From contig VWVT01000004.1 in NCBI GenBank assembly GCA_008638415.1, positions 1 to 64,000 on the forward strand: a stretch of DNA of 64,000 nt, written 5' to 3'. The position numbers and the translations under genes were made by a program. This stretch comes from Nocardiopsis sinuspersici (GTDB taxonomy: Bacteria > Actinomycetota > Actinomycetes > Streptosporangiales > Streptosporangiaceae). Numbering within the stretch: the stretch's first letter is position 1; every line of letters starts with the position of its first letter. The notes under the pieces are model-generated. The model had not been told where the DNA came from. It made no database searches and saw nothing but the letters and a program-made list of their open reading frames with translations. Positions 33,454 through 41,969 of this stretch are shown in pieces.

Positions 33454-34836
33454 CTACCGCTTCGGCGGGATCGGGCGGTTGGAGTGGAGCACTCCGGTCG
33501 GGTCGTACTCCGCCCTGACCCGTGTCAGGCGCGCGTAGTCGTGGGGGTCGAAGACCTCGCGGACCTCGGACTCCTCCATCGGCCCGAAACCCAGGGTGAA
33601 CGAGCGCCCCACGGCGTCCTCACCGAACAGCGCCGCGGCCTCCTCGCGCAGGTCGCGCATCGCCCCGGTGTCGTCGGGGTCGGCGAAGGTCATGACCGTC
33701 AGCGCGTAGGCGGCGCCCCGGTGCCCGACCGCGTTGGCGACCTCCGGTTCACGGGCCAGGGCGCCGCCCAGGTGGCGCAGCGAGACCACGCAGAAGAACG
33801 GGGCCGAACCCGTCATCCGGATCAGCTCGGCCAGCGCCCCGTCGTCCAACCGGTCGACCAGCACGCTGCGGCCCCGGAAGCCCGCCTGGTCGTGGTGCTC
33901 GTCGAAAACCGCGCCCGACTCCGTGTAGGGCATCTCGCGCATGGTGTCCAGCAGCACCGGAGCGGCCGAGCGCAGCGGCTCCACCACCTTCGGCCCCTCC
34001 TCCGGCGGGCCCGACCAGGCCACCGACACCTGGGCGACCTGCCGGCCGCGCAGTTCCTCGGGCAGGCCGTCCATGTCCGGATAGACCATCACGGACACAC
34101 CCGAGGTCAGCTCATCGGGGACCGAGCCGGTCCACCGCCGCCACGCCTCCAGCGCGCCGGGTTCGGCCGCCATGTCGAGGTAGAGGCTTCCGCCGTAGAT
34201 CCGCAGGACCGGGAACAGGCCGATCTCCACCCCGGTGACCAGCCCGAACGCACCCGCACCGCCGCCGCGCACCGCCCAGAACAGGTCCGGTTCGCTCTCC
34301 TCGGTGACCTGGCGCGGGCGGCCGTCGGCGGTGACCATGTCGACGCGTCGTACGTGGTCGGCGGCGAACCCGTACCGGCGGGCCAGGAGGCCCACGCCGC
34401 CGCCCAGGGTGTAGGACACCGCACCCACACCGGGCGCGCTGCCCGACAGCGGCGCCAGCCCGTGCGGAGCGGCGGCCTCGGCCACCGTCCGCCAGGTGGC
34501 GCCGGCCTCCACCCACGCCGTGCGCCGGTCGGGGGCCACCCGCACCCCGTCCATGCGCCGGGTGGCGACCAGGACCCCGCCCTCCATGCCCGCACCGAGC
34601 CCGTGCCCGGTGAGCTGGGCCGACACCGGCAGTCCCCGCTCCGCAGCCCAGGCCACGGCCGCGCGCACGTCCTCCGCGTCGGCGGCCTCCACCACGGCGT
34701 CGGGCCGGTGCCGGTCCAGTAGCTGCATCCCCGTGCGGGCCTCGTCGTAGGCGTCGGTCCCGGGTGCGTGCACCGGCCCGGTCACCCGGCCGGCCAGGTC
34801 CGCCGCCATGTCCGTGCTGTTCGTCGTCTCGCTCAT
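33454..34836 (-). CDS. FAD-binding oxidoreductase (BBE-like/PCMH type)
   Basis: A 460-residue flavoprotein with a PCMH-type FAD domain (~40-215) and a C-terminal BBE segment (HDYARLTRVRAEYDPTGVLHSN). SAQLTGHGLGAGMEG lies where the 8-alpha-histidyl FAD link is expected, and the second covalent Cys of bicovalent members is replaced (GGGVGLLARRYGFAAD). Berberine-bridge-type enzymes oxidise sugars, alkaloids or polyketides; the substrate here is unknown. No signal peptide. It is divergent from the WYL regulator with 62 bases between starts, so that regulator probably controls it. Confidence 0.87.
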   Translation of the reverse strand: MSETTNSTDMAADLAGRVTGPVHAPGTDAYDEARTGMQLLDRHRPDAVVEAADAEDVRAAVAWAAERGLPVSAQLTGHGLGAGMEGGVLVATRRMDGVRVAPDRRTAWVEAGATWRTVAEAAAPHGLAPLSGSAPGVGAVSYTLGGGVGLLARRYGFAADHVRRVDMVTADGRPRQVTEESEPDLFWAVRGGGAGAFGLVTGVEIGLFPVLRIYGGSLYLDMAAEPGALEAWRRWTGSVPDELTSGVSVMVYPDMDGLPEELRGRQVAQVSVAWSGPPEEGPKVVEPLRSAAPVLLDTMREMPYTESGAVFDEHHDQAGFRGRSVLVDRLDDGALAELIRMTGSAPFFCVVSLRHLGGALAREPEVANAVGHRGAAYALTVMTFADPDDTGAMRDLREEAAALFGEDAVGRSFTLGFGPMEESEVREVFDPHDYARLTRVRAEYDPTGVLHSNRPIPPKR

Positions 34837-34898
34837 GTCGGCCACCGTAGGAACCGATGCGGTCACAACGTGGCCGCGATATCTGGCAGTCTGCGTCC

Positions 34899-35897
34899 AT
34901 GAGCGGATCAGTACGCGGGGAGATGCCGCAGCGGCTGTTGCGCCTGCTGTCGCTGTTGCAGCTCCGGCGCGAGTGGAGCGGCGCGGAGCTGACCGAACGG
35001 CTCGGCGTCAGCGCCCGTACCCTGCGCCGCGACGTCGAGCGCCTGCGCGCACTCGACTACCGGGTGGAGGGCACGCCCGGTGTCGCGGGCGGCTACCGGC
35101 TCGCCTCCGGGCGCGACCTGCCCCCGCTGCTGCTGGACGACGAGGAGGCCGTGGCGACCGCACTGGGCCTGGTCACCGCCACCGGGGTGGGGGACAGCGC
35201 GCTGCGGGCCCTGGCCAAACTCGAACGCGTCCTGCCCGCCCGTCTGCGACCGCGCCTGGCCGCCGTCCGGGACACCGCCTCGGCGGTGCAGCACGTGGTG
35301 GCGCCCTCCAGGGTCGATCCCGCCGTCCTGGGACTGCTGGCCTCCTCCTGCCGTGACCGCGTGGTCACCGACTTCGACTACCGCGACCGGGCGGGCAACG
35401 CGCGCGGGCGCCGGGTCGAGCCGCACCACCTGGTCGCCCACGGCGGGTACTGGTACCTGCTCGCGCACGACACCGACCGCGACGACTGGCGCACCTTCCG
35501 GGTGGACCGGGTCAGCGGGCCGCGGGCCACCCACCGGCGGTTCACACCGAGGCGGCTTCCCGAACCGGATCCGGCGGTCTCCCTCACCCGACTCTTCGCC
35601 GACGGGGTGTACGAACACACCGTGCGCGTCACCGTGGAACTGTCCGCCGAGGCCTTCCGCGCCCGCTTCCACGGCCCTCTGCCCGGCCGGATCGAGCCGC
35701 TGGACGACGGCGGCTGCCGGATCCGGATCAGCGCCGACTCCCTGGACCTGGTCTGCCAGTACACGGCGGCCGTCCTCTCCCTCGGCGTCCCCTTCACGCT
35801 GGAGGCCCCGCCCGAGGTCGCCGAGCGCCTGCGCGGTGTCGGTTCCGGCCTGGCCGAGGTGCGCGGACACGTCGCCGACGGGCGGGGAGGGCGCTAG
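34899..35897 (+). CDS. WYL-domain transcriptional regulator (YafY-like)
   Basis: A 332-residue regulator with an N-terminal DeoR-like helix-turn-helix (~5-65, GAELTERLGVSARTLRRDVERLRAL), a middle WYL domain (~140-220; HHLVAHGGYWYLLAHDTDRDDWRTF) and a C-terminal WCX extension (~225-320). WYL domains bind nucleic acid or small ligands. The ATG at 34899 lacks a ribosome site and has GATATCT about 20 bases upstream, so a short-leader or leaderless mRNA is likely; a second ATG at 34923 has GGGGAG only immediately adjacent. Divergent to the FAD oxidoreductase. Confidence 0.9.
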   Translation: MSGSVRGEMPQRLLRLLSLLQLRREWSGAELTERLGVSARTLRRDVERLRALDYRVEGTPGVAGGYRLASGRDLPPLLLDDEEAVATALGLVTATGVGDSALRALAKLERVLPARLRPRLAAVRDTASAVQHVVAPSRVDPAVLGLLASSCRDRVVTDFDYRDRAGNARGRRVEPHHLVAHGGYWYLLAHDTDRDDWRTFRVDRVSGPRATHRRFTPRRLPEPDPAVSLTRLFADGVYEHTVRVTVELSAEAFRARFHGPLPGRIEPLDDGGCRIRISADSLDLVCQYTAAVLSLGVPFTLEAPPEVAERLRGVGSGLAEVRGHVADGRGGR

Positions 35898-35907
35898 TCT
35901 CTTGGCC

Positions 35908-36771
35908 GTGAACACCGAGACCGCGCATCCCACACTGTCCGATGTGACCACCGCCTTCGAAGAGGTCTACCCGCCCGGGTGGGCCGCCTCCTGGGACGCG
36001 GTCGGACTCGTGGCGGGCGACCCCGCCCAGCCGGTCGCGCGGATCCTGTTCGCCGTCGACCCGGTCGACGCGGTCGTCGACGAGGCCCTCACCTGGGGCG
36101 CCGACCTGATCATCACCCACCACCCGCTGATGCTGCGCGGCGTCACCAGCGTGGCCGCCGACACCCCCAAGGGGCGGATCGTGCACCGCCTCATCCGCTC
36201 CGGGACCGCCCTGTACGCCGCGCACACCAACGCCGACACGGCCTCGCCCGGGGTGTCCGACGCCCTGGCCCGCGCCGTCGGCCTCACCGGGCCGCTGCGC
36301 CCCCTGGACCCCGACACCACCGACCCCGAGGGGTGCCGCGGCATCGGCAGGATCGGCTCCCTGGAGCGGCCGGCGGTCCTGCGCGAGTTCGCCGGGCAGG
36401 TCGCGCGCGGGCTGCCCGCCACCGCCGCGGGGATCCGTGTCGCCGGGGACCTGGACCGCCTCGTGGCCACCGTCGCCGTGTCCGGGGGCGCGGGAGACTC
36501 CCTGCTCGGCGCCGCCCGGGCCGCCGGCGTGGACGTCTTCGTCACCTCCGACCTGCGCCACCACCCCGCCTCGGAGTTCGTGGAGGAGCCGGGCGGTCCC
36601 GCGCTGATCGACACCGCCCACTTCGCCAGCGAGTGGCCCTGGCTGGCCGACGGCGCCGACCGCCTGGCCGAGGCGCTCGGGCGCACGGTCGGTCCCGATG
36701 GGGCTAACGTGGAGATCCGCGTTTCTACGACGGTGACGGACGCCTGGTCACAGGTCGTCTCACACGTCTGA
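35908..36771 (+). CDS. Nif3-like dinuclear metal center protein (YbgI/NIF3 family)
   Basis: A 287-residue NIF3 (DUF34) protein. Metal-binding motifs are DLIITHHPLMLRGV near residue 69, YAAHTNADTASPGV near residue 105, and DVFVTSDLRHHPASE and ALIDTAHFASEWPW near the end. There is little room for the PII-like insertion of longer homologues, so this is the short form. The biochemical role of the family is unsettled; GTP cyclohydrolase I type 2 annotations are not well founded. The GTG at 35908 lies 8 bases after TAGTCT, an arrangement typical of leaderless mRNAs. It leads the conserved actinobacterial set nif3-zinc ribbon-phosphatase. Confidence 0.9.
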   Translation: MNTETAHPTLSDVTTAFEEVYPPGWAASWDAVGLVAGDPAQPVARILFAVDPVDAVVDEALTWGADLIITHHPLMLRGVTSVAADTPKGRIVHRLIRSGTALYAAHTNADTASPGVSDALARAVGLTGPLRPLDPDTTDPEGCRGIGRIGSLERPAVLREFAGQVARGLPATAAGIRVAGDLDRLVATVAVSGGAGDSLLGAARAAGVDVFVTSDLRHHPASEFVEEPGGPALIDTAHFASEWPWLADGADRLAEALGRTVGPDGANVEIRVSTTVTDAWSQVVSHV

Positions 36772-36868
36772 GAGCCCGCCGCCCCGCGAGGGGCGGTCCG
36801 ACCAACTGCACAGAGTAGGGCGCGGGCGGCATCCTCGCCTTCCCCAGCCACCCCAGGAGACGTCACAA

Positions 36869-37630
36869 GTGAAAGCCGAACCCGCAGCACAGGCCAGACT
36901 GCTCGACCTCCAGGAGTTGGACACCGAACTCCACCGCCTGGACCACCGTGCGCGGCACCTGCCGGAGGTCGCCGAGGCGAACCGGCTCAAGGAGCGGGTG
37001 GACCAGATCGACGGCGAACTGGTCTCCGCCCAGACCGGTGTCTCCGACGTCGAACGCCAGCAGCGCAAGGCCGAGAGCGATGTCGACCAGGTGCGCACCC
37101 GCTCCGACCGGGACACCAAGCGCCTGGAGTCGGGACAGATCACCAGCGCCAAGGAGCTGCAGAACCTGCAGTCGGAGATCGCCTCGCTGGGCCGTCGCCA
37201 GGCCGAGCTGGAGGAGGTCGTCCTGGAGGTGATGGAGCGTGCGGAGGAGCTCAACGCCGAGGTGGCCCGCCTGACCGCCGAGCGGGAGCGGACCGTGGCC
37301 GAGTACACCGAGACGGTCGCCCGCCGCGACACCGCCGCGGCCGGGATCCAGTGGGACCGCGCCCGCGTGGTCGAGAACCGCGCCCGTGTGGCCGAGGAGG
37401 TCCCCGACGACCTGCTGGCCCTTTACGACAAGCTGCGCGCCCAGTACGACGGCGTGGCCGCGGCGCCGCTGCGCTACGGCCGCTGCGGAGGCTGCAAGCT
37501 GGCCCTGAGTACCGTCGAGCTCAACGAGATCAAGGCCACCCCCGCCGACGAGATCGTGCGCTGCGACGACTGCCGCCGCATCCTGGTCCGCACCGAGGAG
37601 TCGGGTCTGGGCAGCCAGGACGGGCAGTGA
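36869..37630 (+). CDS. Coiled-coil protein with C-terminal C4 zinc ribbon
   Basis: A 253-residue cytoplasmic protein. Residues ~10-185 are a long antiparallel coiled-coil hairpin rich in Glu, Arg, Leu and Gln; residues ~205-240 carry a C4 zinc ribbon (RCGGCK and RCDDCR, two CxxC pairs). This is the family annotated as zf-RING_7/C4-type zinc ribbon, conserved across actinobacteria between nif3 and the RNase H/phosphatase gene. A role in translation or nucleic-acid handling is often suggested but not proven. GTG start with AGGAG nine bases upstream; the stop overlaps the next GTG start. Confidence 0.88.
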   Translation: MKAEPAAQARLLDLQELDTELHRLDHRARHLPEVAEANRLKERVDQIDGELVSAQTGVSDVERQQRKAESDVDQVRTRSDRDTKRLESGQITSAKELQNLQSEIASLGRRQAELEEVVLEVMERAEELNAEVARLTAERERTVAEYTETVARRDTAAAGIQWDRARVVENRARVAEEVPDDLLALYDKLRAQYDGVAAAPLRYGRCGGCKLALSTVELNEIKATPADEIVRCDDCRRILVRTEESGLGSQDGQ

Positions 37631-38265
37631 GCACCGCCTGGGGCGCGCACGACACCGAGCCGACCCGGCTCCTCCTGCTGCGGCACGGGCAGACGCCGTG
37701 GTCGGTGGAGCGCCGCTTCGCGGGGCGGGAGGACATTCCGCTGACCGAGGACGGGCACGCGCAGGCCAAGGCGGCGGCCCAGCGCCTGGCCTCGCGGCCG
37801 ATCGACGCGGTGGTCTCCTCGCCGCTGCTGCGGACCAGGGACACCGCCGCCTACGCCGCCGAGGCGCTCGGGCTGCCGGTCGAGATCGACGAGGGGTTCG
37901 TCGAGACCGACTTCGGGGCCTGGGAGGGGATGACGTTCGCCGAGGCCAGGGCCGAGGCCCCGGTCGGGGTCGACCGGTGGTTGGCCGACCCCGGGACGGC
38001 GCCGCCCGGCGGGGAGAGCTTCGGGGAGGTGGTCCGGCGGGTGGTCGCCGCCCGGGACGCCCTGGTCGAGCGGCACCGGGGGCGCACCGTCCTGGTGGTC
38101 TCGCACGTGACACCCATCAAGGTGGTGGTGCAGCAGGCCGTGCTCGCCCCGCTGGACGCGCTGTACCGGATGCACCTGGACACCGCGTGCCTGAACGAGG
38201 TGGACGTGTTCGCCGACGGTCCCATGGTGGTGCGCTCGCTCAACGACACCGCCCACCTGGACTGA
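37627..38265 (+). CDS. Histidine phosphatase family protein (CobC-like), lacking the usual RNase H domain
   Basis: A 212-residue phosphoglycerate-mutase-fold phosphatase. The catalytic phosphohistidine is in LLLLRHGQTPWS (about residue 19), with an Arg in SSPLLRTRDTA, ETDFGAWEGM and the second catalytic His in VVSHVTPIK. In many actinobacteria, including mycobacteria, this gene encodes a fusion with an N-terminal type I RNase H domain. Here the GTG start overlaps the previous stop (GTGA) and the RNase H part is missing. Substrate may be a cobalamin intermediate or another phosphoester. It directly precedes rnpB. Confidence 0.88.
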   Translation: MSTAWGAHDTEPTRLLLLRHGQTPWSVERRFAGREDIPLTEDGHAQAKAAAQRLASRPIDAVVSSPLLRTRDTAAYAAEALGLPVEIDEGFVETDFGAWEGMTFAEARAEAPVGVDRWLADPGTAPPGGESFGEVVRRVVAARDALVERHRGRTVLVVSHVTPIKVVVQQAVLAPLDALYRMHLDTACLNEVDVFADGPMVVRSLNDTAHLD

Positions 38266-38314
38266 GGGTTCACGGGGGAACCGGTGCTCCCGCCAGGGCG
38301 TAGGATGGGAGTGA

Positions 38315-38700
38315 GGGGAGTCGGCCAGGCGGCCGCGGACCGCGCCGGGTGCGCGGGTTCGAGGAAAGTCCGGACTCCACAGGGCAGGGTGGTCGGTAAC
38401 ACCGACCCGGGGTGACCCGCGGGACAGTGCCACAGAAAGCAGACCGCCACCGTTCGCGGTGGTAAGGGTGAAACGGTGGTGTAAGAGACCACCAGCGGCC
38501 GGAGTGATCCGGCCGGCTCGGTAAACCCCACCCGGAGCAAGGTCAAAAAGGGAGCCCCCGGGTTCCCGCGCGGATGTTCGAGGGCGGCCCGCCCGAGTCC
38601 GCGGGTAGACCGCACCGAGGCCGTCGGTAACGACGGTCCCAGATGGATGGTCGCCCGGTCCCTCGGGACCGACAGAATCCGGCTTATCGGCCGACTCCCC
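38315..38700 (+). ncRNA. rnpB: RNase P RNA, bacterial class A
   Basis: The catalytic RNA that matures tRNA 5' ends. The ends pair as helix P1 (GGGGAGTCGGCC at 38315-38326 with GGCCGACTCCCC at 38689-38700). The conserved GAGGAAAGTCCGGACTCC block (about 38360-38378) is CR-I. ACAGAAAGCAGACCGCC, the GGTAAGGGTGAAA region and the 3' CR-V (ACAGAATCCGGCTTAT at about 38670-38686) are all present. Length near 386 nt is normal for actinobacterial A-type RNA. The 3' end abuts the remnant of an integrase gene on the other strand. Confidence 0.95.
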
Positions 38701-38817
38701 CTCCTCCAAGCCTTTGACCTGTGCCACGGCGCGCGAGAGCCGGCCGTGTTTGCTCCCTGTTCGCTCCGGCTGGTCCGCCGGAGCGCAGGAGCAGGTCTGT
38801 CGCCCCGCGTCCCGGCT

Positions 38818-38925
38818 CCCCATGGCCGGGAACGGGTGCCCGTAGGTGTCGATGGTCTCGGCGGTCGAGGCGTGCCCCATCCGGTGCCGGACGGCCTTCG
38901 GGGCCGCCCCGACGGATCGGCCCCC
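38818..38925 (-). pseudogene. Tyrosine recombinase (phage integrase) C-terminal remnant
   Basis: On the minus strand bases 38922-38821 encode GRSVGAAPKAVRHR followed by MGHASTAETIDTYGHPFPAM. This matches the C-terminal box of tyrosine recombinases: GxSxKxVQxRLGH then TxxTYxHL, with the conserved GH and catalytic Tyr. No N-terminal or core domain and no start is found upstream, so the gene is truncated. The frame runs on into the 3' half of rnpB. An integrase whose 3' end faces the 3' end of a structural RNA gene is the classical arrangement at an attachment site. Likely the trace of an integrated element. Confidence 0.65.
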
Positions 38926-39168
38926 CGTGCCGGCGCCCCGTCCGGGCGCGGGCCCCGGCCGCCGTCGGGGCGTGCGCGGACGCCGACGCGGGGTGACACC
39001 GCACGGCTACATTCCTACAGCCCGGCGGTGATGGCCTCCTGCCCTCGCGCACCGATAGATTGGCCTTGCGCTCCCTACCCCGGGCGAGTTCCGGAGCGTG
39101 TACGCCCGTGGACCGACGTCCGGGGTCGACGGCCCACGGGCAACAGCGTTCACGGGAATGGGTGACTC

Positions 39169-39318
39169 TTGTTCGAATCCACCACCTTCTGGGTGGCTCT
39201 CTTCGGCCTGCCGGTCCTGGCCATCGTGGTGATCATCCTGCTCGCCTCCTACCAGGCCTCGGGTGTTCAGCAGGACGGACGCGACGACGCACCCGAGGAC
39301 GACTCGTCCAGTAGCTGA
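39169..39318 (+). CDS. Small single-TM protein, function unknown
   Basis: A 49-residue candidate. It reads FESTTFWVALFGLPVL at the start and has one clear membrane span (FWVALFGLPVLAIVVIILLA), then an acidic and Ser-rich tail (DDAPEDDSSSS). The start would be the TTG at 39169; there is only a weak purine stretch upstream. The last 52 bases overlap the 3' end of the SulP gene on the other strand. The hydrophobic-acidic layout with good codon use argues for a real gene, but it is not assigned to a family. Confidence 0.5.
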   Translation: MFESTTFWVALFGLPVLAIVVIILLASYQASGVQQDGRDDAPEDDSSSS

Positions 39319-41630
39319 GCCCCCTCGTTCGCGCCCGGCCTCGGCTGGGGCACCGGCTCTTTCACGCTCTGGGCGCCCCGCACGGGCGCGAACTCACCCG
39401 TCCCGGCGTCCAGGAGGTGCACCCTCGCCGTCTCCAGGTCGTAGTACATCCCCGTCAGCTCCAGCTCGCCCGACTCCACCCGTTCGCGCACCACCGGGTA
39501 CCCCATGAGGTTGCCGATCTGCTCCTCCACGTTGGCCTGGGCCAGGCGGCGCAGCGCCTCGGCGGCCGGCAGGCCCGCGAGGGCCCCCGACTCCTCTCCC
39601 ACGCGCACCAGGCTCCCCGCGCCGTTGGCCAGCCACCGGCACATGTGCGAGGTCCCCGCCTCGCCCGGCTCCAGGTGCGCCTTCTCCAGCAGCGCCCTCA
39701 TCGCCCCGCAGTGCGAGTGGCCGCACACCACGATCGACGGCACCCGCAGGACGTTCACCGCGTACTCGACCGCCGCGCCCACCGACCCGTCGCCCGGAGC
39801 GTCCCGCGGCGGCACGAGGTTGCCGAGGTTGCGGATCGTGAACAGGTCGCCGGGCCCGCTCGCGGTGATCAGGTTGGGCACCACCCGCGAGTCGGCGCAG
39901 GTGACGAACAGCGCGGTCGGGTGCTGGCCGTGTGACAGGCGGTTCATCACCGACCGCATCCGGTCGGCCGTGCTGGAGTGGTACTCGCGGGCACCGGCGG
40001 CCAGCAGCCCCAGCGGGTTGACCTCCCGGTCGGCGTCGCCGCGCATGTCCCACGGCGCCCACCAGCGGGCCAGCCCAGCGGGCCCGGTCTTGACCGCGGG
40101 CGCCGACTGCGTGGAGTTGCGCGCGTACCAGTTCTCGTGCACCTCGTCGATGTCGACGCTGCCACCGGTGCGCTCGTGGTCCACCCTCCAGGCGTGGATG
40201 GCCTCGAAGGCGGCGTGGTCCATGAAGTCCACGTGCAGGTCCAGGTCGACCCGCGCGCCCTCGGGGACGGTGCGCAGCACGTGTGCGAGCCGGGGAACGC
40301 CCAGGAAGGTGAGCGAGCCGTGCACGGTGACGTGTACGCGGCCGGCGCGCTCCTCGGTGGTCACCGTCAGCTTGGTGAGCCTGCGCAGGGACACGATCAT
40401 GGCCAGCGCGAAACCGATGGACACCCCCTCCAGCAGGCCCAGGAAGACCACTCCGAGCAGGGTCACCAGGTAGACGCTGCCCTCGTGGTGGCGGCGCAGG
40501 TCGCGCAGGTGGGCGACCGAGACCATCCGTACGCCGATGAACACCAGCAGCGCGGCCAGCGCGGGCATCGGGATCAGCTCGACCACGTTGGCGAACAGCG
40601 CGACGAACAGCAGGATCCACACCCCGTGCAGGACGGTCGAGAGCGGGGTACGGGCCCCCGCGCGCACGTTGGTGGTGCTGCGCACGATCACACCGGCGAC
40701 GGGCAGTCCGCCCAGAGCACCGCTGACGGTGTTGGCCACGCCCTGCCCGCACAGCTCACGGTTGAGCATGACCCGGCGCCCGCTGTGCAGCCGGTCCACG
40801 GCGATCGCGGCGAGCAGCGTCTCGACGCTGGCGACCATGGCCACGGTGGCCACGCCCACGGCCACGCCGTGCCACTGCCCGGACTCGGGCAGGACCGGGC
40901 CGTTCCAGGCACTGGCGAGGGAGCCGGGCAGGGCGACGGTCTCCACCTGCCAGCGGCTCGTGGTGGCGATGACGGTCGCGGTGGCCACCGCCACCAGCGC
41001 GGCGGGCACCATGGCGGGCCGGAGCCGTCCCAGGGAGGGCATCCTGTTCCAGGCGAACATGATCGCGATGGTGATCACGCCGACCGCGACCGCCGGGGAG
41101 TGGTTGTGCATGACCTGGTCGGGCAGGTCGGTGATGTTGGCCAGCGCCGAGCTCTGCGGCGCTCCGCCCAGGACCACGTGCAACTGGGCCAGGGCGATGG
41201 TGACCCCGACCCCGGCGAGCATGCCGTGCACGACGGCGGGGGAGACGGCCAGGGCGGCCCGGGCGATGCGGAAGGCGCCAAGGGCGAGCTGGACCAGTCC
41301 GGCCAGCAGGGTGATCAGGCAGGTGACCCGCCAGCCGTGTGTCATGATCAGGTCGGCGACGATGATGGTCAGACCGGCGGCGGGGCCGCTGACCTGGACC
41401 ATCGATCCGCCGACGAGTCCGGCGACGATCCCGCCGACGACGGCGGCGATGATCCCGGCGATGAGCGGGGCACCGGAGGCGACGGCGATGCCCAGGGACA
41501 GGGGGACGGCGACCAGGAAGACCACGAACGAGGCGCCGACGTCGGCGGCGATCCTCCTGTGGTCGACGCGGGGCCCGGTGGCGAGGGCGGGCGGCCTCTC
41601 GGGGGCGGCTCCCTGGGCGTCGTTGCGCAT
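39267..41630 (-). CDS. SulP anion transporter fused to beta-carbonic anhydrase
   Basis: A 787-residue fusion. Residues ~20-400 are a SulP permease with about 12 spans (IAADVGASFVVFLVAVPLSLG, GGSMVQVSGPAAGLTIIV, the segment PVAGVIVRSTTNVRAGARTPLS). Residues ~425-540 are a STAS-like domain, and the C terminus (~555-760) is a beta-carbonic anhydrase with zinc ligands Cys578, His638 and Cys641 and the Asp580-Arg582 pair (CADSRV, GHSHCGAM). The arrangement suggests transport of bicarbonate coupled to CO2/bicarbonate interconversion at the membrane face. GGAG lies six bases before the ATG at 41630. Well known in actinobacteria but physiologically little studied. Confidence 0.92.
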   Translation of the reverse strand: MRNDAQGAAPERPPALATGPRVDHRRIAADVGASFVVFLVAVPLSLGIAVASGAPLIAGIIAAVVGGIVAGLVGGSMVQVSGPAAGLTIIVADLIMTHGWRVTCLITLLAGLVQLALGAFRIARAALAVSPAVVHGMLAGVGVTIALAQLHVVLGGAPQSSALANITDLPDQVMHNHSPAVAVGVITIAIMFAWNRMPSLGRLRPAMVPAALVAVATATVIATTSRWQVETVALPGSLASAWNGPVLPESGQWHGVAVGVATVAMVASVETLLAAIAVDRLHSGRRVMLNRELCGQGVANTVSGALGGLPVAGVIVRSTTNVRAGARTPLSTVLHGVWILLFVALFANVVELIPMPALAALLVFIGVRMVSVAHLRDLRRHHEGSVYLVTLLGVVFLGLLEGVSIGFALAMIVSLRRLTKLTVTTEERAGRVHVTVHGSLTFLGVPRLAHVLRTVPEGARVDLDLHVDFMDHAAFEAIHAWRVDHERTGGSVDIDEVHENWYARNSTQSAPAVKTGPAGLARWWAPWDMRGDADREVNPLGLLAAGAREYHSSTADRMRSVMNRLSHGQHPTALFVTCADSRVVPNLITASGPGDLFTIRNLGNLVPPRDAPGDGSVGAAVEYAVNVLRVPSIVVCGHSHCGAMRALLEKAHLEPGEAGTSHMCRWLANGAGSLVRVGEESGALAGLPAAEALRRLAQANVEEQIGNLMGYPVVRERVESGELELTGMYYDLETARVHLLDAGTGEFAPVRGAQSVKEPVPQPRPGANEGAQLLDESSSGASSRPSC

Positions 41631-41857
41631 GGTTGCTCCGTTCGGGTTGGACCAGGCAGGTGATGCGTGGGCGCTCGGGGACGGCGGTGTCCGGACCCGG
41701 GGCACTCGTGGAGGCGAGAGGGCGGACGAGTCCGAAGAGTGTGCTGTCGGTAACCAACTGTAGTCAATTCTTGACGTGTGGTGTTACGGATTGTTGTGGT
41801 TCTGGTAACCATTTCCTTGTCTTCACGCGTCTTCGGGGAGAACCCGGGCAGAGAAAA

Positions 41858-41890
41858 CCCGAGGTGGCGGGAGTTTCCCACCACCTCGGG
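41858..41890 (-). terminator. Rho-independent terminator of the repeat-protein gene
   Basis: CCCGAGGTGG (41858-41867) pairs with CCACCTCGGG (41881-41890) around 13 bases that contain an inner GGGA/TCCC pair. Read on the minus strand the hairpin is followed by TTTTCTCTG, a rare T-tract for this genome. It lies about 80 bases beyond the stop of the repeat-rich membrane protein. Confidence 0.75.
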
Positions 41891-41969
41891 GATGTGAAGC
41901 GGTGAACCGGTCCGGACGTCACGCCCGGAATGTCCGCTACCGTGCGTTACGGATGCCCGGTAGGGAGGT

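Noticed and set aside
38647..39165. Plus-strand frame of about 170 codons starting inside rnpB
   Set aside because: It begins within the RNase P RNA and runs through the integrase remnant in a frame without motifs.
41748..41815. Two GGTAACCA repeats upstream of the SulP gene as GlnR or PhoP sites
   Set aside because: The spacing (about 59 bases) and sequence do not match known consensus boxes for these regulators.
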